Shown one piece after another: positions 7,743 to 16,559 of a stretch of 64,000 bases of DNA. A model generated the notes under the pieces. That model had not been told where the DNA came from and searched no databases. It saw only the letters and a list, made by a program, of their open reading frames with translations. The stretch comes from Limnohabitans sp. WS1 (GTDB taxonomy: Bacteria > Pseudomonadota > Gammaproteobacteria > Burkholderiales > Burkholderiaceae_C): contig NZ_NERU01000002.1 in NCBI RefSeq assembly GCF_003063265.1, positions 1 through 64,000 on the forward strand, given 5' to 3'. Numbering within the stretch: position 1 is the stretch's first letter; each line of letters starts with the position of its first letter. A program made the translations under genes and the position numbers.

Positions 7743-10700
7743 TCAGAATGCTTCAGCATCTTTGTCTTGCAAAAGCGCCTCGGCAGGTTTGCGGCCAAAG
7801 AGCCAAAACATGGCAGGCGTCAGAAAGGTGTCGAGCAGCGTCGAGCTGATCAAGCCCGAGAAAATCACCACGGCGACCGGGTGCAAAATTTCGGTGCCGG
7901 GGCGTTCGGCCTCGAAGAGCAATGGTGCCAATGCGAAGGCAGTCACCAAGGCCGTCATCAACACCGGGCTCAAACGTTCCATCGAACCGCGCAAGATCAT
8001 GGGCTTGGTGAAGGACTCTCCCTCAAAGCGCATCAGGTTGATGTAATGACTGACCTTCAAAATGCCGTTGCGCACCGAAATGCCCGCCAGCGTAATGAAG
8101 CCGACCAGGGCGGCCACCGACAAGGGCTGACCTGACAGCCAAAGACCCAACACGGCACCCACGAGCGCCAAGGGAATGTTCACCATGATCAAGGCCGACA
8201 AAACGGCGGACTTGTAGCGGCTGTAAAGCACCACAAACATCAACACCACAGAGACCACCGAGAGCAAAGAGATCAGGCGCGAGGCTTCTTCTTGCGCCTG
8301 AAACTGTCCTCCAAGGGTGATGAAGTAGCCCTCTGGCAATCGAGAATCCGCCGTCACTTTGCGTATGTCGGCCACGACTTCTGACAATGGGCGGCCCGAA
8401 GCGTTGGCAGAAATCACGATACGCCGCTTGCCGTTGTCCCGACTGATTTGGTTGGGACCATCGGCGTCTTCAATCGTTGCGATTTTGGACAGCGGAATTC
8501 TGCCCGAGGGTGTTTCGATCAACACCTGGCCCAGGCCTTCCAGCGATCGTGCGGATTCTGGTAAACGCACAACCAGCGCAAAGCGGCGACCTCCCTCCAT
8601 GATTTGCGTGACACGTTCACCTTCCACCAGGGTCTGCAGTGTGGCAAGCACTTGCGCGCCAGACAGGCCGTATTGCGCCGCTGCCGCATAGTCCAACCGT
8701 ACCTTGATTTGGGGCGCAAGAACTTGTTTTTCGATTTGCAGGTCGGCTATGCCCTCGATGCCTGACAGCCGTGAGCGCAGCGCATCGGCTTGCCCGCGCA
8801 GCACGTCCAGGTCTTCGCCAAAAATCTTGACGGCGATTTGGGAGCGCACCCCAGACAGCATGTGGTCGATGCGGTGTGAGATGGGTTGCCCCACCTCAAT
8901 CGAAGCAGGCAGGTTGACCAAGCGTGCACGGATGTCGGCACGGACCTCATCCATTGAGCGCGTCAACTCGCCTGAGGGTTTGATGCCCACGTCCAATTCG
9001 CTGACATGAACGCCTTCGGCATGCTCATCCAATTCAGCACGTCCGCTGCGTCTGCCCACATGCAGCACTTCGGGCACCTGCTTGACCAGCACTTCGGCCT
9101 GGCGCGCCAGGTCAGAGGACTCGGTCAAGGTCACGCCCGGGTTCAGCCGTATGCCCACCAGCAAGGTGCCTTCATTGAAAGGAGGCAAGAAGGTGGTCGG
9201 AAAAAACGGAACAGCCGCCGCTGCAAACACTACCGCCACACATGCACTGGTTATCGCCACGCGTGGCTTGTCCAGCACTTTTTGCAAACTGCCTTTGTAG
9301 CCTTGCTTGAGCCATGCCAGCACTTTGGTGTCGCCATGGTCCAAGTTTTTCATGCCCGGCAAGAGGTAGTAGCTCAGCACCGGCGTCATCGTTACCGACA
9401 CCAACAAAGAGGCCAGTGTCGAGATGATGAAGGCAATGCCCAGCGGCACAAACAACTTGCCTTCCAGGCCCGGCAAAGCAAAAAGCGGCAGGAAGACCAG
9501 CACGATGATCACCGTCGCATAGAGGATCGCCGAGCGGACTTCCATGGACGCCTTGGCCACGAGCGCGAGCAGCGACAGGCGCTGGCTTGGGTCCTTGGCA
9601 CGGTCTTCTTTCATGCGCCGCAAGATGTTTTCCACATCCACCACGGCATCGTCCACCAGTCCGCCAATGGCAATCGCCAGCCCCCCCAGCGTCATGGTGT
9701 TGATCGACAAGCCAAAATACTTGAACACCAGTGCCGTGATGAAGATGGACACTGGGATGGCGGTGAGCGCGATGATGGTGGGACGAACTGTGCCCAAGAA
9801 GAAGAACAGGATCGCGGCCACAAACAGCGACGCACCGATCAACTTGCCTTGCAGCGTCGAGATCGACGCCTCAATGAAGCTGGCCTGCCGGAAGGTCACA
9901 CGGGGTGCCTCCATCCCCGCAGGAAGGGATGCCTTGAGATCCGTAATCGCTTCTTCAATCGACTGGGTCAAACGGGTCGTGTCAGCAGTGGGCTGCTTTT
10001 GAACGCCGAGAATCACGGCTGGCTTGCCCTCAAAGCCTGCATCCCCACGTTTGATGGCTGCGGCAAAAGTGACCTCAGCGATCTGCCGCAACAAAATGGG
10101 CTGACCGTTCTTGGCGGTGATGGCCAGATTGCGCAAGTCCTCCAGACGGGACGTGCGGCCCAAATTTCGGATTAAGTACTCGCGCCCGTTGAGTTCAAGA
10201 AACCCACCGGATGTATTGGCCGAAAACCCGCGCAACGCTGACTCCAACTGGTCCAAGGAGATACCTAAGTCCGACATGCGCGCTGTATTGGGCTGCACCT
10301 GAAACTGGCGCACTTCGCCGCCAATGGGGATGATCTGTGCGACGCCGGGGATGGACAGGAGTCGAGGCCGGAGCACCCAGTCGGCGTACTCACGCACGGC
10401 CATAGGGGAGATTTTCTGCGGATCGACAGGAATAGCGATCTGCATGATCTCACCCATGATGGAGCTGATCGGTCCCATGCGGGGTATCACCCCGGCAGCC
10501 AAACCTTCTTCCATGGACGAGAGACGTTCAGACACCAGTTGGCGTGCCCGAAAAATCTCTGTGTCCCAGTTGAAGGTGACATACAAAAAGGACAGGCCAG
10601 CAGAGGAAGTAGAACGAACCGATTCGACCCCAGGCAAGCCATTCATGGCCGTCTCCAGAGGAAAGGTAATCAGTTGCTCGACCTCTTCGGGCGCCATGCC

Positions 10701-10862
10701 ACCCGCCTCGGTCATGATCGTCACAGTAGGTTTGTTGAGGTCGGGAAAGACATCGACTGGCGTTCGAGACAATGTGAATGCCCCGTAAGCCATCAATACG
10801 GCACCCGCTATCAACACCAGAAGCCGGTTGGTCAGGCTATTTTCGAGAAGCCACTTGAACAT
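7743..10862 (-). CDS. CzcA/CusA-family heavy-metal efflux RND transporter
   Basis: A 1039-aa inner membrane pump, the normal length. It starts MFKWLLENSLTNRLL and shows 12-TM RND architecture with two large periplasmic loops. The TM4 proton-relay motif reads DDAVVDVEN (about residues 404-412). That differs from the DGAVVMVEN-like motif of Zn/Co/Cd CzcA and from the Cu/Ag CusA motif, so it belongs to a less characterised heavy-metal branch and the ion cannot be named. It follows the adaptor gene by 12 bases, forming a tripartite efflux operon. Confidence 0.93.
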   Translation of the reverse strand: MFKWLLENSLTNRLLVLIAGAVLMAYGAFTLSRTPVDVFPDLNKPTVTIMTEAGGMAPEEVEQLITFPLETAMNGLPGVESVRSTSSAGLSFLYVTFNWDTEIFRARQLVSERLSSMEEGLAAGVIPRMGPISSIMGEIMQIAIPVDPQKISPMAVREYADWVLRPRLLSIPGVAQIIPIGGEVRQFQVQPNTARMSDLGISLDQLESALRGFSANTSGGFLELNGREYLIRNLGRTSRLEDLRNLAITAKNGQPILLRQIAEVTFAAAIKRGDAGFEGKPAVILGVQKQPTADTTRLTQSIEEAITDLKASLPAGMEAPRVTFRQASFIEASISTLQGKLIGASLFVAAILFFFLGTVRPTIIALTAIPVSIFITALVFKYFGLSINTMTLGGLAIAIGGLVDDAVVDVENILRRMKEDRAKDPSQRLSLLALVAKASMEVRSAILYATVIIVLVFLPLFALPGLEGKLFVPLGIAFIISTLASLLVSVTMTPVLSYYLLPGMKNLDHGDTKVLAWLKQGYKGSLQKVLDKPRVAITSACVAVVFAAAAVPFFPTTFLPPFNEGTLLVGIRLNPGVTLTESSDLARQAEVLVKQVPEVLHVGRRSGRAELDEHAEGVHVSELDVGIKPSGELTRSMDEVRADIRARLVNLPASIEVGQPISHRIDHMLSGVRSQIAVKIFGEDLDVLRGQADALRSRLSGIEGIADLQIEKQVLAPQIKVRLDYAAAAQYGLSGAQVLATLQTLVEGERVTQIMEGGRRFALVVRLPESARSLEGLGQVLIETPSGRIPLSKIATIEDADGPNQISRDNGKRRIVISANASGRPLSEVVADIRKVTADSRLPEGYFITLGGQFQAQEEASRLISLLSVVSVVLMFVVLYSRYKSAVLSALIMVNIPLALVGAVLGLWLSGQPLSVAALVGFITLAGISVRNGILKVSHYINLMRFEGESFTKPMILRGSMERLSPVLMTALVTAFALAPLLFEAERPGTEILHPVAVVIFSGLISSTLLDTFLTPAMFWLFGRKPAEALLQDKDAEAF

Positions 10863-10874
10863 ATCGTGACCCCT

Positions 10875-12005
10875 TTAACGGACTTGGTTGATGAGCGTGG
10901 CACCTTGGGTCGCCACACGATCGCCAGACTTCAAGCCCGAGATCACCGTGACGCGCGCGCCATCCAGGGGCTCGAACGTCACCGTGCGGGGTTCAAACTG
11001 CTCAGCTGCAGACTTGACCCACATCACGTTCTGATTGGCAGCGTTTTTCATCAGTGCCGACTGGGGGACCGCAATACCCTGTGTCTTTTGCTTGGACTGC
11101 ACATAGACTTTGACGGGCTGTCCAACGGCCAGACCTAGTAGTTCCGGGCTTTGCACTTGGAAGTTCAGCGGCAGCGCTTGCTCGCGCAAACTGCGCGCTG
11201 CACCCATGAAAACCAGTGGCGTGCGCTGGTCGCCAACAGCCAATGAGGCACCGCCGATGTTGTTGGCCACTGAGCCATCAAAAGCCAAGGCTTCAATGCG
11301 CAGCCGCTTCGGGTCGACAATTTCAAAAATCAAATCCCGCGTGTCCACCACTTGGCCTGCCACGACATGCGCCGAGGCAATCACCCCAGAAACAGGCGCG
11401 ACCAGTGCTTCTTTGCTGCTGAGGCCGCCACCGACGGCCGACATGCGATCGGTCAGGCTGAGCACCTCACTCTCTGCGGCTTCCACTTCCTTGCGCGGTA
11501 CGGTGTCCGACAACTCGCGCAAACGTGCCAAACGCTTTTCGGCAAGCGCTTTGGCAGCGCGAAATTCGGCCAATTGAGTCAACTGGCTGGCCCGCTCCAG
11601 GGGGGCGAACGCAGGGACGACGTAGGCCAAGACCTGTCCCTTCTTGACGGTTTGCCCTGCGTTGGGCAGGCCATTAGGGCCGGGTTCTATGCGTCCGGCG
11701 TTGATGGGCTGGACTTTGCCCCCAGCGTTGGGGTCCATCAGTACCTGACCATTGAGTTCAAAGGCGCGTGGCAGCTCAGCGGTTTCCACCACCATCGTGC
11801 GCACATTCAGTTGGCGTTGGGCTGGTTTGGGCAGAAACACGCTGCCATCGGCCATGCGCTGTGGACCATTGGCATTGGCCGTCGCAGGCGCAGCGCCGTG
11901 GTCATGGCCTTCGCCCGCGTACGTAGGCAGTGCAGCACCTGCAAGGGTCAAAGCAGTGGCCAGTGCCATCCAGTGGCGTTTTTTTGAAGTGTTGATTGTT
12001 TTCAT
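10875..12005 (-). CDS. RND efflux periplasmic adaptor (membrane fusion protein)
   Basis: A 376-aa CzcB/CusB-type adaptor with a signal peptide and a His-rich mature N-terminus (AGEGHDHG). It has lipoyl-like halves around a helical hairpin and a C-terminal beta domain. A strong AAGGAG precedes the ATG at 12005, which excludes the upstream extension. It bridges the inner membrane pump and the TolC-type channel. The GHDHG stretch is shared with the next upstream protein, which suggests both handle the same metal. Confidence 0.9.
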   Translation of the reverse strand: MKTINTSKKRHWMALATALTLAGAALPTYAGEGHDHGAAPATANANGPQRMADGSVFLPKPAQRQLNVRTMVVETAELPRAFELNGQVLMDPNAGGKVQPINAGRIEPGPNGLPNAGQTVKKGQVLAYVVPAFAPLERASQLTQLAEFRAAKALAEKRLARLRELSDTVPRKEVEAAESEVLSLTDRMSAVGGGLSSKEALVAPVSGVIASAHVVAGQVVDTRDLIFEIVDPKRLRIEALAFDGSVANNIGGASLAVGDQRTPLVFMGAARSLREQALPLNFQVQSPELLGLAVGQPVKVYVQSKQKTQGIAVPQSALMKNAANQNVMWVKSAAEQFEPRTVTFEPLDGARVTVISGLKSGDRVATQGATLINQVR

Positions 12006-12016
12006 GCTGAGGCTCC

Positions 12017-12553
12017 TTAGGCCGTACGAGCTTGTTGACGAAAGCGAACGATCGCGCCTAATGCCATCAGGGCCAATAACCCCCCGCCGATCCACAGGGC
12101 GATGCCTTTCCAAGAAGAACCACTGACAGGTTCATCTTCGTCCTCGTGCAAATCGAGTTCGCCAGTCAGCAGGTCGTTCAGTTCACCGGCCTGAATGGTT
12201 GCGGTGATGGCAATGACGCCAGGTTTGAGCGTGTCCCTGAGGATGACTTCGTATTCACCTACGCCGTGTTTTTCGGCTTTGTATTTGCCGCCTTGGATAT
12301 CGATGTCAATTTGGGCGTCATTGACCGGACTGTTGTCTGTAAAACGGTCCAGGTAAATCGTCAGCTGCTTGCCATTGACAATGCCGACCATTTCAAGATC
12401 CTCTGAAACCGCGACGAAACGCGGCAGTGCTGTTCCCTGGGTTTTTGGCGCAGCTTCCGCGTGATCGTGACCCTCACCGGCAATGGCCATAGGACTGAGT
12501 AATGTGAATATCAGCGCCATAAAGGTGGCGGCTGTTGAATGAATGATCTTCAT
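12017..12553 (-). CDS. Periplasmic membrane-anchored protein of the efflux operon
   Basis: A 178-aa protein with a signal peptide (cleavage near SPMAIA), the motif GEGHDH directly after it, a beta-rich middle and one C-terminal transmembrane helix (WKGIALWIGGGLLALMALGAIV) followed by a basic end. It is anchored with most of its mass in the periplasm. It sits between the outer membrane factor and the adaptor genes, 11 bases before the adaptor. The family is not named; a metal-delivery or assembly role is inferred. Confidence 0.78.
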   Translation of the reverse strand: MKIIHSTAATFMALIFTLLSPMAIAGEGHDHAEAAPKTQGTALPRFVAVSEDLEMVGIVNGKQLTIYLDRFTDNSPVNDAQIDIDIQGGKYKAEKHGVGEYEVILRDTLKPGVIAITATIQAGELNDLLTGELDLHEDEDEPVSGSSWKGIALWIGGGLLALMALGAIVRFRQQARTA

Positions 12554-12585
12554 GGTGTTCCTTGAGTTTTTGAGGGGTGTCAGCA

Positions 12586-13866
12586 TCACTGAGGCAGCAG
12601 GCCCAAGGACTGCCGCAATGCCGAAATGGCGGAGGCCAGGTCAATTCGGCTTCGAGCGGCTTGTCTCGCGGCCTCTGCAGCCTCTGCTTCAATGCGCAAG
12701 CGGGTGGGCAGATCCGACTCGCCCAGCCTGAACGACTTGTCAAAAAAGCTGCGGGACTCGTTGGCCAGCTGGGCTCGTCGCTGCGCAGCATCAAGTTGAG
12801 TGCGTGCGGCCTCCAGACGAGCTGCAGCGCCTTGTTTGTCGGCTTGAATGCGCGCCTGCTCGAGGACCAGTTGTGACTGCACTTCTATCGCTTCGGCTTG
12901 TGCAGTCGCAAGACGAGCGTCATGCCTAGGGCCAGCACCCAAGGGCACGCGAATGCCAATCAGCACAGTCTGGCCATAGCGTTCTCCAAATGCCCCACGG
13001 CCGCGCGCTGTGGCCACCGTGAGTTCCGGGTTGGATCGCCTCTGGGCGCTGATCAGCTGAGCCGTCCGCTCGGCCATCGTGATGCGATCCTCCAGTTCAG
13101 CCAACAAGGGATGCCCCACTGACGCACCCGTATGTGGGGTCGAATCTGGCGTTGGCTCCACCGCCGCGTTGACTTTCAAGTCTGCCGGAGCCGTCCTGCC
13201 TGTCAGCGCCATCACTTGTGCCAAGGCTGCGGCAGATGCAGCTTGAGCTTGGGCGGCATGCGCTTGGGCCGCAGCGACAGCGCCTTCGGCTTGATGCTGG
13301 TCGGACTTTGCCAGATCACCCGCGTTGGTCCGTTTGGCAACATCAGCGGCGAGGCGTTGTGCATTGGCCAGTTGTTCGCTCGCCAGTTCAGCATCGACGC
13401 GAGCTCGCAACCAGCCCCACCAAGCATCCCTGACGGAAGAGGCGAGCCGCAGTTGTGAGGCGAGCAGCTTGCGCTCAACCAACGAGATTTCAGCTTGCGC
13501 CAGATCGGTACTGGCCGTGCGTTGTCCGGGTAGCCAGATGGGAACGGCGATACCCACCTCAGCTTCCCGCGCACCGCTGTTGCCTGTCATCCGGTCTGAT
13601 CGCTGACTTATCTCCAGCGAGGGCGGCTCGGGGGACAGCATCGACGCGGCTTTGGCCTGGGCCTGGGCGGCATCGCGACGCGATTGAAGCGCGTGCGCCT
13701 CGGGTTGCCTTTGCCACGCCGTTTCGAAAACATCTTTCAAGGACACCGATCCACTCAACGCGGCGGCGGATGTGCCTTGTGCTTGGGCCGTCAGCACCAA
13801 GCCACTCAGGGTCATGACCGACAGCGCGATTCGAATCGGTGCCGATCTTTTTTTGTACAAACTCAT
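12586..13866 (-). CDS. TolC-family outer membrane factor (CzcC/CusC type)
   Basis: A 426-aa protein with a signal peptide ending AQA and two long Ala/Gln/Glu-rich coiled-coil repeats typical of TolC-family channels. The paired segments include LANAQRLAADVAKRTNAGDL and LANESRSFFDKSFRLGESDL. It would supply the outer membrane exit for the RND pump downstream. It is followed closely by the membrane-anchored protein, consistent with one operon. Confidence 0.92.
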   Translation of the reverse strand: MSLYKKRSAPIRIALSVMTLSGLVLTAQAQGTSAAALSGSVSLKDVFETAWQRQPEAHALQSRRDAAQAQAKAASMLSPEPPSLEISQRSDRMTGNSGAREAEVGIAVPIWLPGQRTASTDLAQAEISLVERKLLASQLRLASSVRDAWWGWLRARVDAELASEQLANAQRLAADVAKRTNAGDLAKSDQHQAEGAVAAAQAHAAQAQAASAAALAQVMALTGRTAPADLKVNAAVEPTPDSTPHTGASVGHPLLAELEDRITMAERTAQLISAQRRSNPELTVATARGRGAFGERYGQTVLIGIRVPLGAGPRHDARLATAQAEAIEVQSQLVLEQARIQADKQGAAARLEAARTQLDAAQRRAQLANESRSFFDKSFRLGESDLPTRLRIEAEAAEAARQAARSRIDLASAISALRQSLGLLPQ

Positions 13867-14018
13867 AGCTCATCTCCAATGGTGAAAACATCCAAGGAGA
13901 TCAGCGAGCAGCGACAACACGTCGCTAGGCGATGACGCACAACGCGCAAAGCGTCATGTGCATCCGCACACAAGGGATTCGAAAAGAGGGAAAGGTAAAG
14001 AAACCCGAGGCTCGCCGA

Positions 14019-14372
14019 TCAGGCAAGCACGGGCCATTGAGGCCGTTCAGGACGTTCACTTGCCATATGAGAAGCAATGACCTGAAGGTGAAGCGGGTGA
14101 TCGTCAGAGGCTGCTAATGTGGTCTTGCTCAGATCGCTGACCAGGGCGGCGGCACAACCCATATGACAAGTGGCACAGTCATGGTCCATGCCCGGCGATT
14201 GAGGGGCATTTTTGCTGGACTCTTGCTGGTCAATTGACGCATGGTCATGGGTGTGGTGACCAGGGTGCTTGGCAGTCACACTGGTTTCGTGCTCGCAATA
14301 GCTTGCCATTGCTGCCCAGCTGTATTGCAAGGGCAACAACACCAGCAAGAAAATCGCCAAGTACCGTCTCAT
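14019..14372 (-). CDS. czcI: CzcI-family small periplasmic protein
   Basis: A 117-aa protein whose start MRRYLAIFLLVLLPLQYSWA, followed by YCEHE and HPGHHTHDH, is typical of CzcI, the first gene of czcCBA-type operons. Further Cys and His residues (DHDCATCHMGC) could bind metal. CzcI has been linked to control of czc expression, but its mechanism is unsettled. The minus-strand -10 sequence TATAAT lies only 7 bases before the ATG. Confidence 0.8.
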   Translation of the reverse strand: MRRYLAIFLLVLLPLQYSWAAMASYCEHETSVTAKHPGHHTHDHASIDQQESSKNAPQSPGMDHDCATCHMGCAAALVSDLSKTTLAASDDHPLHLQVIASHMASERPERPQWPVLA

Positions 14373-14379
14373 AGGCCAC

Positions 14380-14385
14380 ATTATA
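14380..14385 (-). promoter_or_regulatory. -10 box of the RND efflux operon
   Basis: A perfect TATAAT on the minus strand lies 7 bases upstream of the czcI start codon, so transcription would begin at or next to the ATG and the message may be almost leaderless. The -35 region is weak (TGACTT at 17-bp spacing), consistent with a promoter that needs an activator. Confidence 0.5.
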
Positions 14386-14606
14386 GCGACTCAAATTTTT
14401 CAAAGTCACCGGGCATTTATTTGTCCCCGTGGAGGTTGAGGTCAATAAAGAAGGATTCAGATGCTTTGGCAAGCGCTCCAATTTACGTTTATTCAATACG
14501 ACTTTTCATTGTTTGCAAATTAACAATAATTTGTGGCTGGCCGCTTTTGGCCGATAGCTGTCGATGGTTACAACGATTGGACTAGTTGGTCACGTTGCTG
14601 GATTGA

Positions 14607-15506
14607 TTGGTCAACATCACTGGAATACGCAGACCCACCGTCTTCCAAACCCCGCGATTTGCGATGAAGGGGGGAACGGCACTGAACTTGTTCGTTCAGG
14701 ACTTGCCACGACTGTCAGTGGATATCGACGTCGTCTTCATCAACCACCAAGTCGACAGAGACAACGCACTGAAAGAAATCGCCCAAGAGCTCCAGCGCAT
14801 TGATGCAGCGATTGCTGTCATGGGTTATGAAACCCGAACCAGGAAAGTGCATGGGGGTGACGAAGTGAAGCTTGACATCTTCAGCGCAGAAGCTGAAGTC
14901 AAGGTTGAAGTGAATTTTGTTTTTCGGGGAACCGTTTTACCGATAGAGACACGTTCACTGTCAGAAAAAACACAAGCCCTGTTCTCCAAAAATATCCAGG
15001 TTCCCGTGCTCTCCCCCTCTGAACTCTATGGCAGCAAACTGGTCGCAGCGATGGACAGACAGCATCCACGTGATTTTTTTGACGTTCTCAAGATGTACGA
15101 AAGCCATGGCTTAACGCAAGAAATTTTGGACTGCTTTGTGGCCTATCTGGCGGGGCACAACAGACCCGTGCACGAGGTCTTGTTTACCAACCCGCAACCG
15201 ATGGAAGCGACATTTAAGAACGAGTTTGTGGGAATGACTTCAGAACCCATCCACTTGGATGATCTGCTCCAAACCCAAAAACGATTGATGACCGAACTAC
15301 CACGGGCGCTCACGCAAAACCACAGAAATTTCCTTCTATCGCTACTGGAAAGCAACCCGGACTGGTCGCTCCTGCCGTTCAAGCATTTGCAAGAATTGCC
15401 TGCGATCCAATGGAAACTGCAGAATTTGAGCCATCTGAAGTCAAAAAACCCTGCGAAATTCCAGCTTCAACGCGAAGCGCTTGATGAGCGATTCAAACGG
15501 CAATAG
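14607..15506 (+). pseudogene. AbiEii-like nucleotidyltransferase toxin, N-terminus lost
   Basis: From MKGGTALNLF (ATG 14664) onward the protein matches the AbiEii/AbiGii nucleotidyltransferase family: KGGTALNLF, then LPRLSVDIDVVF holding the paired acidic residues of the active site, and later SELYGSKLVAAMDRQHPRDFFD. The first helix normally before this motif is absent, a stop lies directly upstream and only a TTG is available as an upstream start. No AbiEi antitoxin is adjacent. It is either a short functional form or, more likely, a decayed remnant. Confidence 0.7.
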
Positions 15507-15646
15507 CCTTTTCTCGATCCACGATTGTGGATAGCCCTTTGCCTAATGTCAGAGGGCCATCAGTTTCAACCCGTGACAAACCGTCACGGGATGGTCACCC
15601 TCTGCATTGAGACGCAAGCTGTTGCAGCTGGTCGCGCATTCGGGGC

Positions 15647-16054
15647 TTATGCCATCCAGTCTTCAAGCTTCAAGCCCGGCACCCGCTTGAAGTGCCGTGT
15701 GTTGTGGGTTACCAAGGGCAGGCCCAGCGCTAATGCGTGCGCGGCGATTTGGGTGTCCATGTCGCCAATGGGCTGCCCGGTTTGCTGCAGGTGGGCGGCA
15801 ATTTCGCCATATCGGTCTGCGGCCTCCAACGTCCATGGCAAAACGGGCAACTCATTGAGCAGCAAATCAATGGTTCGGCGGCGTTTGTCTTCGGCTTGCA
15901 GCAGTGCCTGCCCAAACCGAGTTTCGGCGCGGGTGATGGCGGAGATGGCGACCTCCTGCTTTTTGAGCGCCGCCAACATGCGCGTTTGCAGCGCGGCAGA
16001 ATTGTTGCGTGCAAAGTAGCCCAAGATGTTGGTGTCCACCAAGAACTTGATCAC
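15647..16054 (-). CDS. vapC: PIN-domain ribonuclease toxin VapC
   Basis: A 135-aa PIN domain with acidic active-site residues in VDTNILGYF, ITRAETRFG, DMDTQIAAHA and the final VTHNTRHF region. VapC toxins cut tRNA or other RNAs. The ATG overlaps the last codons of vapB by 4 bases, the standard antitoxin-toxin order. It looks intact. Confidence 0.92.
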   Translation of the reverse strand: MIKFLVDTNILGYFARNNSAALQTRMLAALKKQEVAISAITRAETRFGQALLQAEDKRRRTIDLLLNELPVLPWTLEAADRYGEIAAHLQQTGQPIGDMDTQIAAHALALGLPLVTHNTRHFKRVPGLKLEDWMA

Positions 16055-16392
16055 TTGCGGGCCTTGGTTTTGACTGTGCGTTTAGCAGAGGCTTTTGCTG
16101 TGGCTTTGGGAGCTGTTGGCGTATCCCAGTCCGCAAACGGATTTTTGGGTGGATTGTTTTGCCGGAGGGCATCCGACAAAAAGTCGTCGGGCAATGGGTT
16201 GTCCGCAATGGCAGCCATCAGCGCATCCAGTCGACGCTGACGCAATGTTTCCGCGTCCTTGGGCTTGAGCGTGATCTCTCCCGTCACCTCGTTGCGGGCA
16301 ATCCACATTTCATCGACATCCACACGAAATGCCTTGGGCAAGCGAATCGCCTGGCTGTTGCCGTTGGTAAAAACTTTGGCGGTAGCGAGCAT
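16051..16392 (-). CDS. vapB: Antitoxin VapB (AbrB/SpoVT fold)
   Basis: The N-terminal half is a swapped-hairpin DNA-binding domain (KVFTNGNSQAIRLPKAFRVD). The middle holds the toxin-binding segment (NPFADWD), followed by a basic Lys/Ala-rich tail that is longer than usual. Total length is 113 aa. An AAGGAGG site precedes the ATG. It should neutralise VapC and repress its own promoter. Confidence 0.9.
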   Translation of the reverse strand: MLATAKVFTNGNSQAIRLPKAFRVDVDEMWIARNEVTGEITLKPKDAETLRQRRLDALMAAIADNPLPDDFLSDALRQNNPPKNPFADWDTPTAPKATAKASAKRTVKTKARK

Positions 16393-16522
16393 GGCACCCT
16401 CCTTGGAATGTATCTATGAAAACGTACCTACTTTATCACCAAGAAAATGATTCAGGCCAAGTCAAAAACCCACAGCTGAATTGATCTTGACACCGCGCAC
16501 GATACGATTTCCATTCCATTCA

Positions 16523-16559
16523 AATCATATATTGATATGATTAAGCCATGAAATCATAT
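16523..16559 (+). promoter_or_regulatory. Probable operator of fic gene 1
   Basis: A perfect 8-bp inverted repeat (AATCATAT and ATATGATT, 4-bp centre, 16523-16542) lies directly before the start codon at 16548. A third half-site AATCATAT recurs inside the first codons (16552-16559). The layout suggests an autorepressor bound over the start of the gene. Confidence 0.5.

Noticed and set aside
9006-10175. 389-aa plus-strand open frame inside the RND pump gene
   Set aside because: It is a His/Arg/Gln-rich shadow of the pump gene without a ribosome-binding site or known domain.
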